A stretch of DNA of 64,000 nt, from contig JAANDG010000299.1 in assembly GCA_036852015.1 (NCBI GenBank), positions 1-64,000 on the forward strand. The letters run 5' to 3'. Below the pieces are notes generated by a model, which saw nothing but the letters and a program-made list of their open reading frames with translations, did no database searches and was not told the DNA's origin. The stretch comes from Pelodera strongyloides. Taxonomy: Eukaryota; Nematoda; Chromadorea; Rhabditida; Rhabditidae. Of the stretch, positions 10,140 to 20,929 are shown in pieces. The translations under genes were made by a program, and so were the position numbers. Each line of letters opens with the position of its first letter. Position 1 is the first letter of the stretch.

Positions 10140-12908
10140 CAGCTGTTGAATTATTTTTCCCTATCGGGACCACGACGGAAAAAAACATTCGACAGCGGTC
10201 GTTGCACGATGCAATCGGAAATCTGGGACTGGACGCAATAGAATCCATGTTAAAGAAGGGGGCGGTGTTGTATGTAGACCGCACCCTTCTCCTAAAGGTA
10301 AAGTTTTTCTAAATTTTGGTATTTTTTACCAAGGTACATGTAATTTTAGATTTATGAGCAATCACAATCAGTGCATATTCTTTCATCACAAGTACTCCTT
10401 ATATTGACCAGCTTTTTTTAATTTCAGGCAAAATTGTTTTTTTTTTTTAAATAATTAATAATTCTAAATAATCAATGTTTTTTAATAATTTTAATGTATC
10501 AAATTGATCAGTGTAACTAGTAGATTATTATGGTATATTTTAAAATTATGACTAATGACCGGAATATCGATTTGGCGCGCGCGGCCGAGTAGGAGTAGTA
10601 ATCTAGCACTAAAAAGCACTTTTTGAGAAAATCAACCATCCTACCAAATCGGACGTACAGATGAGACATCATAAACTCGATATTTCAAAGAAGTGCCGAA
10701 TTACTTTAAATGTTTTAGTTTTGCACCGCCCGGCGACTGAACCCGGGATTAATCCATTACTTGTGCGATATTCTATAGTGAACGGCGAAGACGAAAGACG
10801 CGGTGAGCTTTGAACGGTTCAACTTTTTATAAAGTAAACTGACAAGTAAAGTAAATAATAATATAGCTCAGAGTTATAGTTGTCGGAATCACCGCAGCAT
10901 GCACGAACTCCGCGCTATGGCACAAAAAACGCTCAAAATACCAGCGAGCGCGGCCACTCCGCTTTCGCGCAGCTATGGCGCACACCCACTTACGCGCAGC
11001 TATGGCGCACACCCTCTTAACGATTTAATCACAAACATTTTCAGATTTTTCGTGGCCTGCTAAAGCTAACTACCAACTGCCACAATTTGTTCGTAGTTGG
11101 AATACCAAATCAAAATTTTTCACGCTTTTCACGTCTGTTACGCAATTTTTTTGCCCATTTTGCCATGTTTTATTTGAACAGAAGAACAAGTGTACATGAG
11201 TTCAATAAATATGCTTTGCTAAAGTCCTCGAACCCTCTCTCGAAAATTTTTGTTAAAGCGAAATATCGGCCGGTTTTTGAAACAGATTGAGTAGGCGTAG
11301 ACCAGCATTCTTATGCAGCGTATGCCAATTAACATTACTTAGAATTTAAAAAACGATGAAAATGCGAGAAAATTAGTTTAAAGCGCAATACCGGCCGGTT
11401 TTTGAAACGCATCTCAAGCATTTGCATTCCTATGCATTTATGCAAGATGGGGTCTAATTGGGGTCTAGTTTTTATTCTAATTTACGTTCATTTGCATAAG
11501 CTGCATAAGAATGCGGGTGTACTCGATGCGTTTCAAAAACCGGCCGGTATTTCGCTTTAAATGCGTAAGAATTCAGTTGTGCACGATGAGTTTCAAAAAC
11601 CGTCCGGTATTTCGCTTTGAGATTTACAACTATGTTCCTCATTCACAGTTTAGCGGTAATCGTAATTCCATGTTTCCTCCCAAACAAGCGACAAACGCGG
11701 GATTCGGTTTTTAGTGCGAGCGCTAAGCAGGGGCTTTGCCGCTAACACAAGGTCTTGCATAATGTTTAATTGCGGGGCATGATTAGCTAATCTGTCAGGA
11801 AACATGCTCGTTTCTTATTGCGTGGGATTGGATGCTAGCCTCCCAGGAAACGCGGGATTTATTTTTGTTTCGCGGGAAACGTGCGGTAGAAGAACATAGA
11901 ATGTAACATTCTGTACAAAGGTAACAGAATTTCGTGTTTATGTTGTATCTTATTTTTGGTTCTTCGTTCAACTTTTAACTATCGATTTATCGATTTTTTT
12001 TTTACGAATTTTATACTAATTGAATTTTAAGTTATTCCGTTTGATTGAATCTTCTTAGTTTTATTATTATATAAACATTGCTGTATAATTCTGAAGACGT
12101 CCGCCATTGGCTACATAATCTAATTTTTTTGTGACACGCTTTAATATACTGTACATTATTTTTATTTTTGTTCATTTATTTCCATATACTGCCTACCGTA
12201 TTTTAGTTTTACATAAACTTTTTTGTTGTTGTCATATAGTTCTAACTAACGTATAAGTCAACAAAGTAGTTCCAAACTGCAAGCGAGATTCTGATAATCC
12301 GCACAGAAACGATTGCAGGAACAGTTTGTGTGTTTTCTTGCACAACAAGAAAGGATTTTGTGGGTCAATATCAAAAAGAGAGTCAGTTCTAATGTAAGTT
12401 TTAATATTTCATAACAAACAAATCTGCAAAACGAGAGTGGGTCTGAAGGTGTTGATCAGGCTGAGGAAGCTCAGATGTCTCGCGGACGCGATCCGGCCAC
12501 TGTCAACGCGCGGGTCCTTTTGCCTGCTGCCTTTGGGCCCTGAGCCGTACGCACCTCCTTGTCCGCCCAGAAATCGCCCAGCTCCCCGGACAATCCCCTG
12601 GCGACGCGTCGCTTGGCACGGACGTCCGGTCGCCGACATAGAGACAGCGCCCAGAACTCCCGACCTCACTTCATCCACCACTCTCTACTGCCTAGAAGCT
12701 GGCTTACAGGCGCCCGCCACGACGCCCAGTGGTTACACGTTTTGCTAGGCCGCACATATAGCCCCTTTCCCTTTGCATGTTGTCCTTTTCTGCAGCGAGC
12801 CATTGTACGTTTCAGAAAGGGCGGCAGATATAAAACGTTTCCATTCATACTTGGACAAAAAGAAAACTAAAGTAATGCTACTAAACTAATGAAACACTAA
12901 TAAAAAAA

Positions 12909-12944
<36 letters not shown>

Positions 12945-15027
12945 TTAGTAACTAGCAAACTGATGAAACTCGTGTTGTGTGCGGCGAAGCCCTGGCGTGG
13001 AAAGGTCTCGTGGCGAGATCTTGGCGCAGACAGGCTAGAAAATTTGTATGATTTATGCAGGATGTGCGCTGCGATTTCAGTTTTCTATGCAAATTCTGTG
13101 ACTCGTAGGAAGGTGGCGAAAGTCTGGCGAAGGCAGAGTGCGCTGCGCACCGAGATGTAAGCGACCCTAATAACACGAAACGCTGATTGTTCGCCGTTAA
13201 TGAAATCAAATGCGCCAGCATCGCGTCGCGCACCTCGTCCAGAGTTTCATAGAGACTTTCTCCAGCTTCTTGAAAGCGCACTGATAACCCCTTCGCGAGA
13301 ACTTAGCGAAGGCTGGGTGAGGTGAGCGGCGACAGTTTGGCGAACCTAATGTTTCTTGTTTCGCACTATCAGGGTTCTGGATCTTTACGCTTGCCATGCA
13401 ATAGGATATACTCCAGTATTGCTACTAATACATAAATCGTTTACGTTCGAAGTATCTACTCCATTATGCAAAGTTTGTCCAATAAACATAAACATAAACA
13501 TAAACATAAACATAAACATTTATTGCAATAATGCACACACCACAGAGGGTGGAAAATACAATTGAACGAACAACATAAAGAAACAGCCAAACGAAAATAA
13601 TTCATAGGGAACATGATACACACTACAACACCACACGGGGGAACAAGAACAAGAACACGTTTTCAATATCACCAAGATAATCACATATCAAATACTTCGA
13701 GTAAACAGTGGAAAATTGCCAAGTGAAGCTTGCCCACGCCTAACTTGGGGGGATAATAATAAATAATGAATATTCCAAAGGTATATATACTGCTGTGAAA
13801 ACTGCCGTGTAAACAATGTTAAAGCTAATGGTTTCAGTTAATACATACGTTCTCGGTGACCTCGTACTAGACCGTTATTTGTTCTTTATTTATACTGTTT
13901 TTTTTTTATTGAATTCTCATGTTTTTCACCAAAATCTTTCCAAGTATAACAAACATTTATTTTATAAAATATCGATCATATTCAACATAGCAACTCGTAT
14001 AGAATATACATTTAACGCATTTCTAAAAACGTGCATAACATACCAAACGGACACCCTAAATACGTACCGAAAATCTGAGTATTACCAGTATTCATAAACG
14101 ATAGGCGGAAAAAATACACGCTTTTAACAGATTTAAACTTCCCCATACTTACACGGTACCATAGAACAGTAACTATGTAAGTATTACCGATACATAAACT
14201 TAGGCTGTGTTCCTCACAAGCGCTCGGAATCTCTTCTGCTCTCGCACTCTCTGCACTCTTTGCTCCCTGGGGAGGCCAGCGAGGTCTCCATGCGTGTTGG
14301 TGAATACGGCCTCTGTTCTTACCCATATAGCCAGTGGCAAACAAGAAGTTACATCTGGCCCAGCGAACATGCAGTCGGAAAATTACAGGACAGAAGTAGG
14401 GTCATCTGCTGTTATCGTCGACGCGTTGCTCGGCCGCTGCATATGTTCAAATCTAGGTTTAGTTAGTTTATTAGTGTGTGTATTTAGATGGGATTACTAT
14501 CCCAAAAGGGGCGTGGCTGCAGGAGATACCATGCCTAAAATTAGTGTCGATTTGTCGATATCTATTTATTAATCCTCTGCCTCTGGAATGTCGTTGCATG
14601 CTTCTATTCCCGCCCCCGACTAAAATGTGCGCGGAGTTTCTATGTTTTATCATAGCAACGTAAAAATGTATGCTTTCATTTGTTCTAAATTATAGTTGAT
14701 TGTAAGTTTCATTTAAAAATTTTGATATTAATAAATAAAGAAAGTTGCGTCACTTTTATATAAATTAGGAACCTACTAAACTTATTATCTAAGTCTGTTT
14801 TTTAACTTATAGTATAGTTTCATTCATTATAACATTCACTATAGCATTTTTATACTATAGTAGAATAATTTATAGAACACTATTTTGTTTTGTATCTAAC
14901 GATTATATGTGCCAATTGAGAGAACGAGCATATTGAATGCTCGCTTACACCCTATTATGCGGCATGGGTGTCGGATGCGCTCGATCGCGGCGCGCTGCTG
15001 GCGGTCGGCGAAAAAGTCCTAAAAGAG
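9965..15027 (+). CDS. Unrecognised small gene with repeat-filled intron (partial)
   Basis: Three exons fit together in phase: 9965-9983 (ATG, MSTEGK), 10143-10297 and 14923-15027. An in-frame TAA lies upstream of the ATG, which supports this start. Exon 2 encodes a helix-like segment (SLHDAIGNLGLDAIESML, then KKGAVLYVDRTLLLK). Exon 3 encodes YYAAWVSDALDRGALLAVGE then KVLKE. The ends of the two exons resemble each other (LKKGAVLYVDRTLL versus LDRGALLAVGEKVL), so they may be repeats of one motif. The donor after exon 3 is GTAAAT and the next exon was not found. The 4.6-kb intron between exons 2 and 3 is almost entirely repeats. An alternative short ending after exon 2 (acceptor at 10427, stop soon after) cannot be excluded. 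No family recognised. Confidence 0.4.
10075..10136. repeat. (TA)n microsatellite directly before a 3' splice site
   Basis: About 62 bases of TA repeat running straight into TTTCAG at 10137-10142, the acceptor of exon 2 of the unrecognised gene. Confidence 0.9.
10950..11015. repeat. CGCGCAGCTATGGCGCAC short tandem array
   Basis: About two to three units of roughly 24 bases. The matching array in the other copy (20930-21095) has about six to seven units. Confidence 0.7.
11253..11620. mobile_element. TTAAAGCG-ended element interrupted by another
   Basis: The outer element starts TTAAAGCGAAATATCGGCCG and ends CCGTCCGGTATTTCGCTTT. It is split by the complete element at 11378-11560. The uninterrupted form is at 21410-21580. 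Confidence 0.85.
11378..11560. mobile_element. TTAAAGCG-ended MITE, nested copy
   Basis: Complete 183-base element with inverted termini (TTAAAGCGCAATACCGGCCG and its complement at the right end), an inner TTTGAAACGCATC motif at both ends, and TTAA at both edges. No ORF. Confidence 0.9.
12910..12941. repeat. (TA)n microsatellite
   Basis: TA tract inside copy 1 of the 2.6-kb repeat, absent from copy 2. Confidence 0.8.
14147..14560. repeat. Interspersed repeat copy B (pair with 9336-9790)
   Basis: Same left and right segments as 9336-9790 but interrupted by a different insertion at 14201-14314. Confidence 0.8.
14201..14314. mobile_element. Short inverted-repeat element (GAGGCCGTATT family)
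   Basis: Right end reads GTTGGTGAATACGGCCTCT and the left end is a diverged complement. Related copies are at 26432-26520 and 55272-55410. About 114 bases, with CTCCCTGGGGAGGCCAGCGA in the middle, no ORF. Confidence 0.7.
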
Positions 15028-15071
15028 GTAAATTTATTTCAAAGGTAGGATTGATAGGGCAATCTGCAACA

Positions 15072-16497
15072 CTCATGCCCTACGAAGAAACCATTTCTAG
15101 CTGACGTCATATTAATAAATGGAAGACCCACTTTTTTTTGCATCTCTTGAGCACCCATTTCTATCTTAATGGGTCAGGCCTGAAATGACCTGAACCTGAA
15201 ACCTGAAAACAAAGACAAAGACCTGAACTAGGCCTGACCCTTTAATTATAAATGGTGAAAAGATCCGTAGCGGGATAGATGAATCGACAATTATCGCACC
15301 AACATATATAGTGAGAATACAGCAGAACTAATGACAAATAGTTCAAACAAGTACGACAGGGCCCTTCCAGTTAGTGCTCAAGGATACAGATACAGTACTT
15401 CCTCCTAAATTCAGCCGGCGCCGGCGAGAGGACGCTCCCACGCCGCGCGAAGTTAGAAAAAATCAAATAATTTTGCGAGTATAGATTCTAGGTACCCTAG
15501 ATCCTAGGTACCCTAGAATAACATAGAATAGGCACGATCAGAGGTGCCCTAGAATGACAACGTAGGAAATATTTCGTGTTTTTTTGTCACAATTTTCATT
15601 TTGTTCTATTCATCGGTTTTCATTGTCCATTATTGTCTATGCTGTAACTTTTAAAACTTACAATTTCAATCACGCACTAGAAAATTCCACTTTTCATTCA
15701 GCTTGAATTTTATAATTTTATAATCTTCATTCATTTCGTATTTTATAAACTTTTTCAGGACATAACATTTCAGGATATTTCAGGAGACATATTTTATAAT
15801 ATTTATTACCTGGAATCACACTGACTCCAATAGAAGCTACCGTACACAATGTTTTCTCAGAATCTCTAGCCTTCTCGCTAGGCCCAAAGTCGCCCGACAG
15901 TTGTAAACAGTGTGACAGTCAAACGATAAACTTGCCGCCGCGAAAAACGATACGATCAAATAGTTTGCCGCGCCGTGATATACGATACGATAAACAAAGC
16001 AATATAACGAAAATATTAGATAGGCATCCGTAAATCGAATACGTAAACGTAAACAATGTAGTTTAATGCGTCTAGGACGCTCCGCCTGCAACCGGCGAGC
16101 GCCCTAATAAAGCCATTCAGTCGATGAGCAGCTGGCAAACGGCTACGTTTTAGATGTTTTTTCCCGTGCGTCTACGACTTAGTTATGCATATAGAATACT
16201 TATTGTTAGCTTTGTGTATATGATAACGATCATTTTTATCCATCCACGCGCCATACTTATTTTATATGCACGCTAATTAAAGAGACTTAAGGTAATTAAA
16301 ATAAGCAAGCAAATAGAAAAAACCAGCAAATCAAACCAAGACCCAACTAAACCCAACGCAAACGGAAACGCTCGGTTTTTTTTTCTTAGTTTAACCCGTC
16401 CGCGCACAAAATGACAGGAAACCCCTACCGGGTACCCTGGACTTGCCAGCTTAAGTTTAGGCGTGTATTACTCCGAAGCTCACAAGTACCCTTTTAG
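15072..16497 (+). mobile_element. LTR retroelement remnant 1: LTR plus collapsed internal region
   Basis: An LTR-like stretch from about 15072 (TTTCTAGCTGACGTCATA) to about 16330 is repeated, diverged, at 16498-17860. After it comes a short internal piece with a Gag start (ATGACAGGAAACCC near 16410) fused almost at once to the element's 3' end (CCGAAGCTCACAAG near 16473). Nearly the whole interior has therefore been deleted. The second LTR begins directly after. Confidence 0.65.
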
Positions 16498-17860
16498 CTA
16501 TGATAAAACCACTTCTAGAAACGATGAAACCACTTCCTACGATGAAACCACTTCTAGCTGACGTCATATTAATAAGAATGGAAGGCCCACTTTCGTTTGC
16601 ACCTCTTGAACACTCATGTCTCTTTCAGTATAAATGGTGAAAAGATCCGTATCAGGACAGATGTACCGGCAAATCATCGCACCATAACGTCATTGTGTGA
16701 AAAACTACAGAACTGATCACAGAACAGTTCAAAACCCCAAGTACGACAGGGCCCTTCCAGTAGTGTTCAAGGATGCAGTACTTCCCCCTAAATTCAGCCG
16801 GCGCCGGCCGGAGGACGCTCCCATGCCGCGCGTAACCAGAAATCATATAACTTTGCGCATGACGATCATATTATATAATTTATTTAAATAAATTATTTAT
16901 AATTTATTTAAATAAATTATATAATAGGTACCCTAGAATGTATAATGGTAAGGTAGGAAATAATGAAAATAATGATAATGGTAACGTAGGAAATAATGAT
17001 AATATTGATAATGGTAAGGTAGGAAATAATGAAAATAATGATAATGGTAACGTAGGAAATAATGATAATATTGATAATGGTAAGGTAGGAAATAATGATA
17101 ATCGCAACGTAGGAACATTTGCAGAATTTTTTTCTCTGTCACATTTTCTCTCTTCGTTTGTTCTGTGTATTGTTTATTGTATTTATTGTTCAATGTTCAT
17201 AATTGCCTATACTGTAACTTTGAAAACAAAAACATAGAAAGCTAACTTAAACTACGTAACTTAAACGTAACTTAAAGTTAACCTAAAGCTATACTGTAAC
17301 TTTGAAAACAAAAACATAGAAACCATTTCAGCCTGCTATGTACGAAACTTGAAGAATCCACTAGAAAGTTCAATTTTATACTATACGTTATCATTCTGCT
17401 CGTACTTTATTTCACTTGTCCCTTTTCCATTTAAACCTAATCAGAACTACATTTTCAGCATAAACAAGACTATTTCAGGTTAGATTCTTACCAATATTGA
17501 GACGTAATTTAAGCTTAGGGCACGCTGCTTAGAAAGTACCGTATACCAATTTTTCTTAGAATCTCTAGCTATCTCACTAGCCCCAATCCGCACAACGGCC
17601 GTAAACATAGTTGACCCCACGGATAACCAAACACCCGTGCCACGGCCACAACAGAGCCATAAATCAAATAGAGCCATATGTCCGCGATACGATACGATAA
17701 GCAAAACACTTATGTTTAAGAGCATTAAATATGCAGAGGTCAGTCACGTAAACAATACGATACCCACAGCACACACAGCTGCCAGAAAGCCTCATTCGAA
17801 CCACGAGCAGTCGGCTGGACGGCCGCACATTTTCCTTTATATATATATTTTTGTTTCATC
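16498..17860 (+). repeat. LTR-like sequence of retroelement 2
   Basis: Matches the remnant at 15072-16330 in many blocks (GCTGACGTCATATTAAT, TACGACAGGGCCCTTCCAG, TTCAGCCGGCGCCGGC, AGAATCTCTAGC). It is interrupted by its own tandem array at 16941-17110. Exact ends are uncertain. Confidence 0.6.
16941..17110. repeat. 33/66-bp tandem array inside the LTR
   Basis: Alternating 33-base units with AATGGTAAGGTAGGAAAT and AATGGTAACGTAGGAAAT make a 66-base higher-order period of about 2.5 copies. The array is open in one frame (NGKVGNNENND-type repeats), which is a by-product of the period. Confidence 0.9.
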
Positions 17861-18130
17861 TCTTTTGCTTCATAAGAATACCTCACTACCTCGGACTATG
17901 AGCTAAATTTAACACTTCCATGCGTACCTGCTCTAATACATGTGAAAAGAAACACGAATTTTAACAACGAGTAAATTATAAACGATACTTTAAGGTAATT
18001 AAAGAAAAATAGCATAAATCCAAGCTCCAAGTGTGAACCAGCAAAGGAATCAACCCACCCACCAAACAAGGAAACAACAAGGACCACAATAAAGGAAAGA
18101 GGTTAGTTGTTTATTACTCTCCAACCAGGG

Positions 18131-19225
18131 ATGGCAGGTAATCCTACGGATTACCTAGCTAGCCTTAGGTTAGGTGCACTCATCCAAAAAGCACCTGAAT
18201 TTCTGCATAGATTATATATAATACTAAATGCAGCTAACGTAGATGATGCTGAGGCAGTACGAATTTTGCCGATATATCTGCGCGGGCGCGCGCGCGAAAA
18301 GTATTCACAACTGCCCGACGATCTTAAACGCACCGATAACTTGCCATTATTCCTACGATCATTAGCCGCGTCCCTGTACGATCCCGCCCATGTGGAAAAA
18401 TGTAGAAATAAACTAGAAACAATGCAGAAAACTGCAAATGAAACATGGGGAGATTTTTCAAAGAAAATACTCAATTTTACTCGAGCATCACACCCGAATC
18501 TAGATGACGCAGACACGAAAATAGAAGCGCGAGTACGATTCATGGCAAAGTTACCGTATAAGATCAAAGCAATGGTTAAGAGAATGAACCCCGCAACCCT
18601 AGAAGAGGCAGTGAGCGCAGCAGAAAGAGAAGAGGCATTGTTAGAAGAAGAGCGCGTAGAAGTGAGCGCATTAGCGGACAGACTAGCTGTCGCTACCCTG
18701 GATGCAAGAATTAACGCGATCGAAACCCGTTACCAGAACCTCCAGCCCAACCCTCACAGATTTAACAATAGCCGCGGACACTACAACAATAACAGAGGAT
18801 ATCACACCAATAACAGAGGAACGTTTAACAACTACAGAGGCAACACAACTCACACATACAGAGGCAATAACAACAACAGGTCAAGAGGTTATAGAGGAAA
18901 CCAACACAGAGGAAATGTCCACAGAAACCAACGAACGATCCAAAAGAGAGGTGTCTTTGTAGTGCAAGAGAACAACCAGGTACCATCCTCTAGCTCAACC
19001 TCACACGTTAACGCCGCTAGTTTATTGTATGTTTGTGCAATGCTCTGCCTTGTAGGATTAAGTAGTGGAACAATGACAGCCGTAGATTGTAGTGCCAGAT
19101 CAATTGAAGTAGCGTACCAAATCCCAACGATCCCCCGATGCGAAATCGATGATATGAACACGTATAGAGCCGAAATCCTAACAAAGAAATTCCCAATCCG
19201 AAGCTCACAAGAAGTACCCCTTTAG
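18131..19225 (+). CDS. Retrotransposon Gag-like protein fused to Env-like ends
   Basis: A 364-residue frame. ATG 18131 is chosen because the sister remnant shows the same start (ATG with GGNAACCC). Residues about 1-190 look like a Gag capsid (LPIYLRGRAREKYSQLPDDL, with helical and acidic segments). Residues about 205-275 are Arg/Gly/Asn-rich, a nucleic-acid-binding nucleocapsid of RGN type without CCHC knuckles. Next comes a hydrophobic stretch (SLLYVCAMLCLVGLSSG) followed by VDCSAR and PRC. This resembles the signal peptide and N-terminus of Env-like proteins of some metazoan LTR elements. The last ~25 residues may be the Env tail. Protease, reverse transcriptase, RNase H and integrase are all missing, so this is a deleted, non-autonomous copy. 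The Env part is inference. Confidence 0.65.
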   Translation: MAGNPTDYLASLRLGALIQKAPEFLHRLYIILNAANVDDAEAVRILPIYLRGRAREKYSQLPDDLKRTDNLPLFLRSLAASLYDPAHVEKCRNKLETMQKTANETWGDFSKKILNFTRASHPNLDDADTKIEARVRFMAKLPYKIKAMVKRMNPATLEEAVSAAEREEALLEEERVEVSALADRLAVATLDARINAIETRYQNLQPNPHRFNNSRGHYNNNRGYHTNNRGTFNNYRGNTTHTYRGNNNNRSRGYRGNQHRGNVHRNQRTIQKRGVFVVQENNQVPSSSSTSHVNAASLLYVCAMLCLVGLSSGTMTAVDCSARSIEVAYQIPTIPRCEIDDMNTYRAEILTKKFPIRSSQEVPL

Positions 19226-19499
19226 CTATGGTAATATGTAATCCCTCTCGTTCTCTCTTAGCTAAGCACTCTCTCGCCCGGCTGGCGCTAGGCGCACCAG
19301 TCGGCGCTGCACCAAGGGTCCCGAACACCCGCTTCGCGACTCCCTCCTTTTTAAATGTTAACTATGTATACTATTCTTTTATACGTAATGTAAACCACAA
19401 TGTGTAGGTTATTGTATATGTCTTAATACTGATTTTGTAATAAATAACTTTTACTTTCCCTTAGTACAAGAATCACAATTAATATATACAAATATATAT

Positions 19500-19945
19500 A
19501 ATTATAAGAACCTACATACAGGGAAGTAACAGTAATAACCGCGGAAGAAACGAAAATTACAGAGGAAGCCAGTATAGAGGAAATGGAAACAGAGGTCAAA
19601 GAATGGGACAAAGTAGAGGCATTTTCGTAGTGCAAGAACAAAACCAGGTGCCATCCTCCGCATCGTTAAAGAAGAGGATATGGAGATACAGGATGGTGAC
19701 GCTCCCCCACCAATTGTGCAACCATCGCCCACTCTCATCAACGAGATCAAGGATGTGGTTCATTACGAAGCTACGAACTCAGGCATGCCCCTTTCCTTTT
19801 TGAGCGACATTTTTAGAGTAACTCAGATACAACACCTAATTAAGCTCTTGGACGACTACGAACAAGAAGCTGTAGACAAAATAGCTAATGCAAACAATAA
19901 ACTGCAACTCCTCAGACCCCCTGCGGCCGGTTTCACAAAAATTTA
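19500..19945 (+). mobile_element. Second Gag fragment fused to an unrecognised frame
   Basis: Starts with the same RGN-rich nucleocapsid end and FVVQE(N/Q)NQVPSS motif as the ORF above, so it is a piece of a related element. A different frame (19680-19945) then reads INEIKDVVHYEATNSGMPLS and a heptad-like IKLLDDYEQEAVDKIANANN. This could be the next part of the retroelement polyprotein or an unrelated exon. Its last codons come from the inverted-repeat element at 19925-20092. Confidence 0.5.
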
Positions 19946-20092
19946 ACGCTGGGGTAGGTTACAGGCGTCTCCTGTTTAGCGTGCACTCTCAGCCCACTCT
20001 AGCTGCCTGTCAAAAGGAGAGAAGCCTTTCAAACGAAGAACAGGAGACGCCTATAACATACCCCAGCCTTATTTTTTGTGAAAACGGCCTCA
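19925..20092. mobile_element. Inverted-repeat element (MITE), 168 bases
   Basis: Left arm GGTTTCACAAAAATTTAACG plus CTGGGGTAGGTTACAGGCG is complementary to the right arm ending TATTTTTTGTGAAAACGG. The arms are about 55 bases with a central loop. No ORF of its own. Confidence 0.75.
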
Positions 20093-20535
20093 GCTCACCC
20101 ATGTGTTTTCTGTAAGAGATCAGGGCGTTGGTCTGCAAAACATGATTACAGCAACATAAAGTAACGGTAAGAACCTAACCACACTAGGTAGAGTATTTAG
20201 TAACAACACTATGATGCTTGGATTAAAGGGAGGTGGTCACATTTTTTTGCGAAGAGTTCGAAATTGCTTATTTGAAAAGCTAAGATCAAACATTAAAGGC
20301 ATCAAAGGAACTATGAGATGGTCTCCAACCTGAGCAACTGACCGGCACTTACCACGTGTCTGTCACAAGCTGCTCCTCCTATTATTGCGGAATATAGCGT
20401 ATGTATGGAATGGAACACAAAAGGTACCTTGATTAGTAAATTGTAAAAATAGTACTTGATGAAACTGTAATGTCAATTTTCAATTTCAAATGTAGTATCA
20501 CGTATCACATTTGTGTGTTGTAGTTAGGTAACATA
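20093..20535. other. Intergenic sequence without recognised features
   Basis: AT-rich sequence between the inverted-repeat element and repeat copy 2. I see no exon, RNA gene or clear repeat. Confidence 0.5.
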
Positions 20536-20929
20536 CAGTGCGCGTCATAAGTATCCGGACACCCCCAAATCTAGCACTAAAAAGCACTTTTTGAGAAAAT
20601 CAACCATTCTACCAAATCGGACGTACAGCTGAGACATCATAAACTCGATATTTCAAAGAAGTGCCGAGTTAATTTAAATGTTTTAGTTTTGTACCGTCCG
20701 GCGACCGAACCCGGGAATGTTTTCACCCATTATTTGTGCGATATTCTATAGTGAAAGGCGAAGACGAAAGACACGGTGAGCTTTGAACGGCTCTACTTTT
20801 TATACAGTAAACTGACAAGCAAAGTAAATAATAATAATATAGCTCAGAGTTGTATTTTTGTCGGAATCACTACAGCATGCACGAACTCCGCGCTATGGCA
20901 CAAAAAACGCTCAAAATACCAGCGCTTCA

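Larger units (their letters stand above)
10599..14020. repeat. 2.6-kb interspersed repeat, copy 1 (expanded by insertions)
   Basis: Colinear with 20565-23205: same left part (CTAGCACTAAAAAGCAC), a block of CGCGCAGCTATGGCGCAC units, a TTAAAGCG element, a GC-rich central block around 12430-12780, a second GC-rich block with GCGAAGxCTGGCG motifs, and the same AT-rich right end. This copy has a nested element at 11378-11560 and an extra 340 bases containing an ATAAAC hexamer array near 13482-13519. Open frames in the GC-rich block exist in several frames in both copies and mostly lack ATG. Differences between copies change amino acids freely, so coding is doubtful. Confidence 0.8.

Noticed and set aside
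10064..10312. Tyr/Ile repeat proteins around 10.1 kb, 4.8 kb and 5.7 kb
   Set aside because: The Tyr-Ile runs are the (TA)n tracts. Only the part after the acceptor is a plausible exon.
12409..12681. Gly/Arg-rich minus-strand frame in the 2.6-kb repeat
   Set aside because: It lies in a repeated GC-rich block open in several frames. The two copies differ freely at the protein level.
13482..13519. CRISPR-like or telomere-like repeat (ATAAAC units)
   Set aside because: Units are directly contiguous hexamers with no spacers and do not match a telomere sequence. It is a simple microsatellite.
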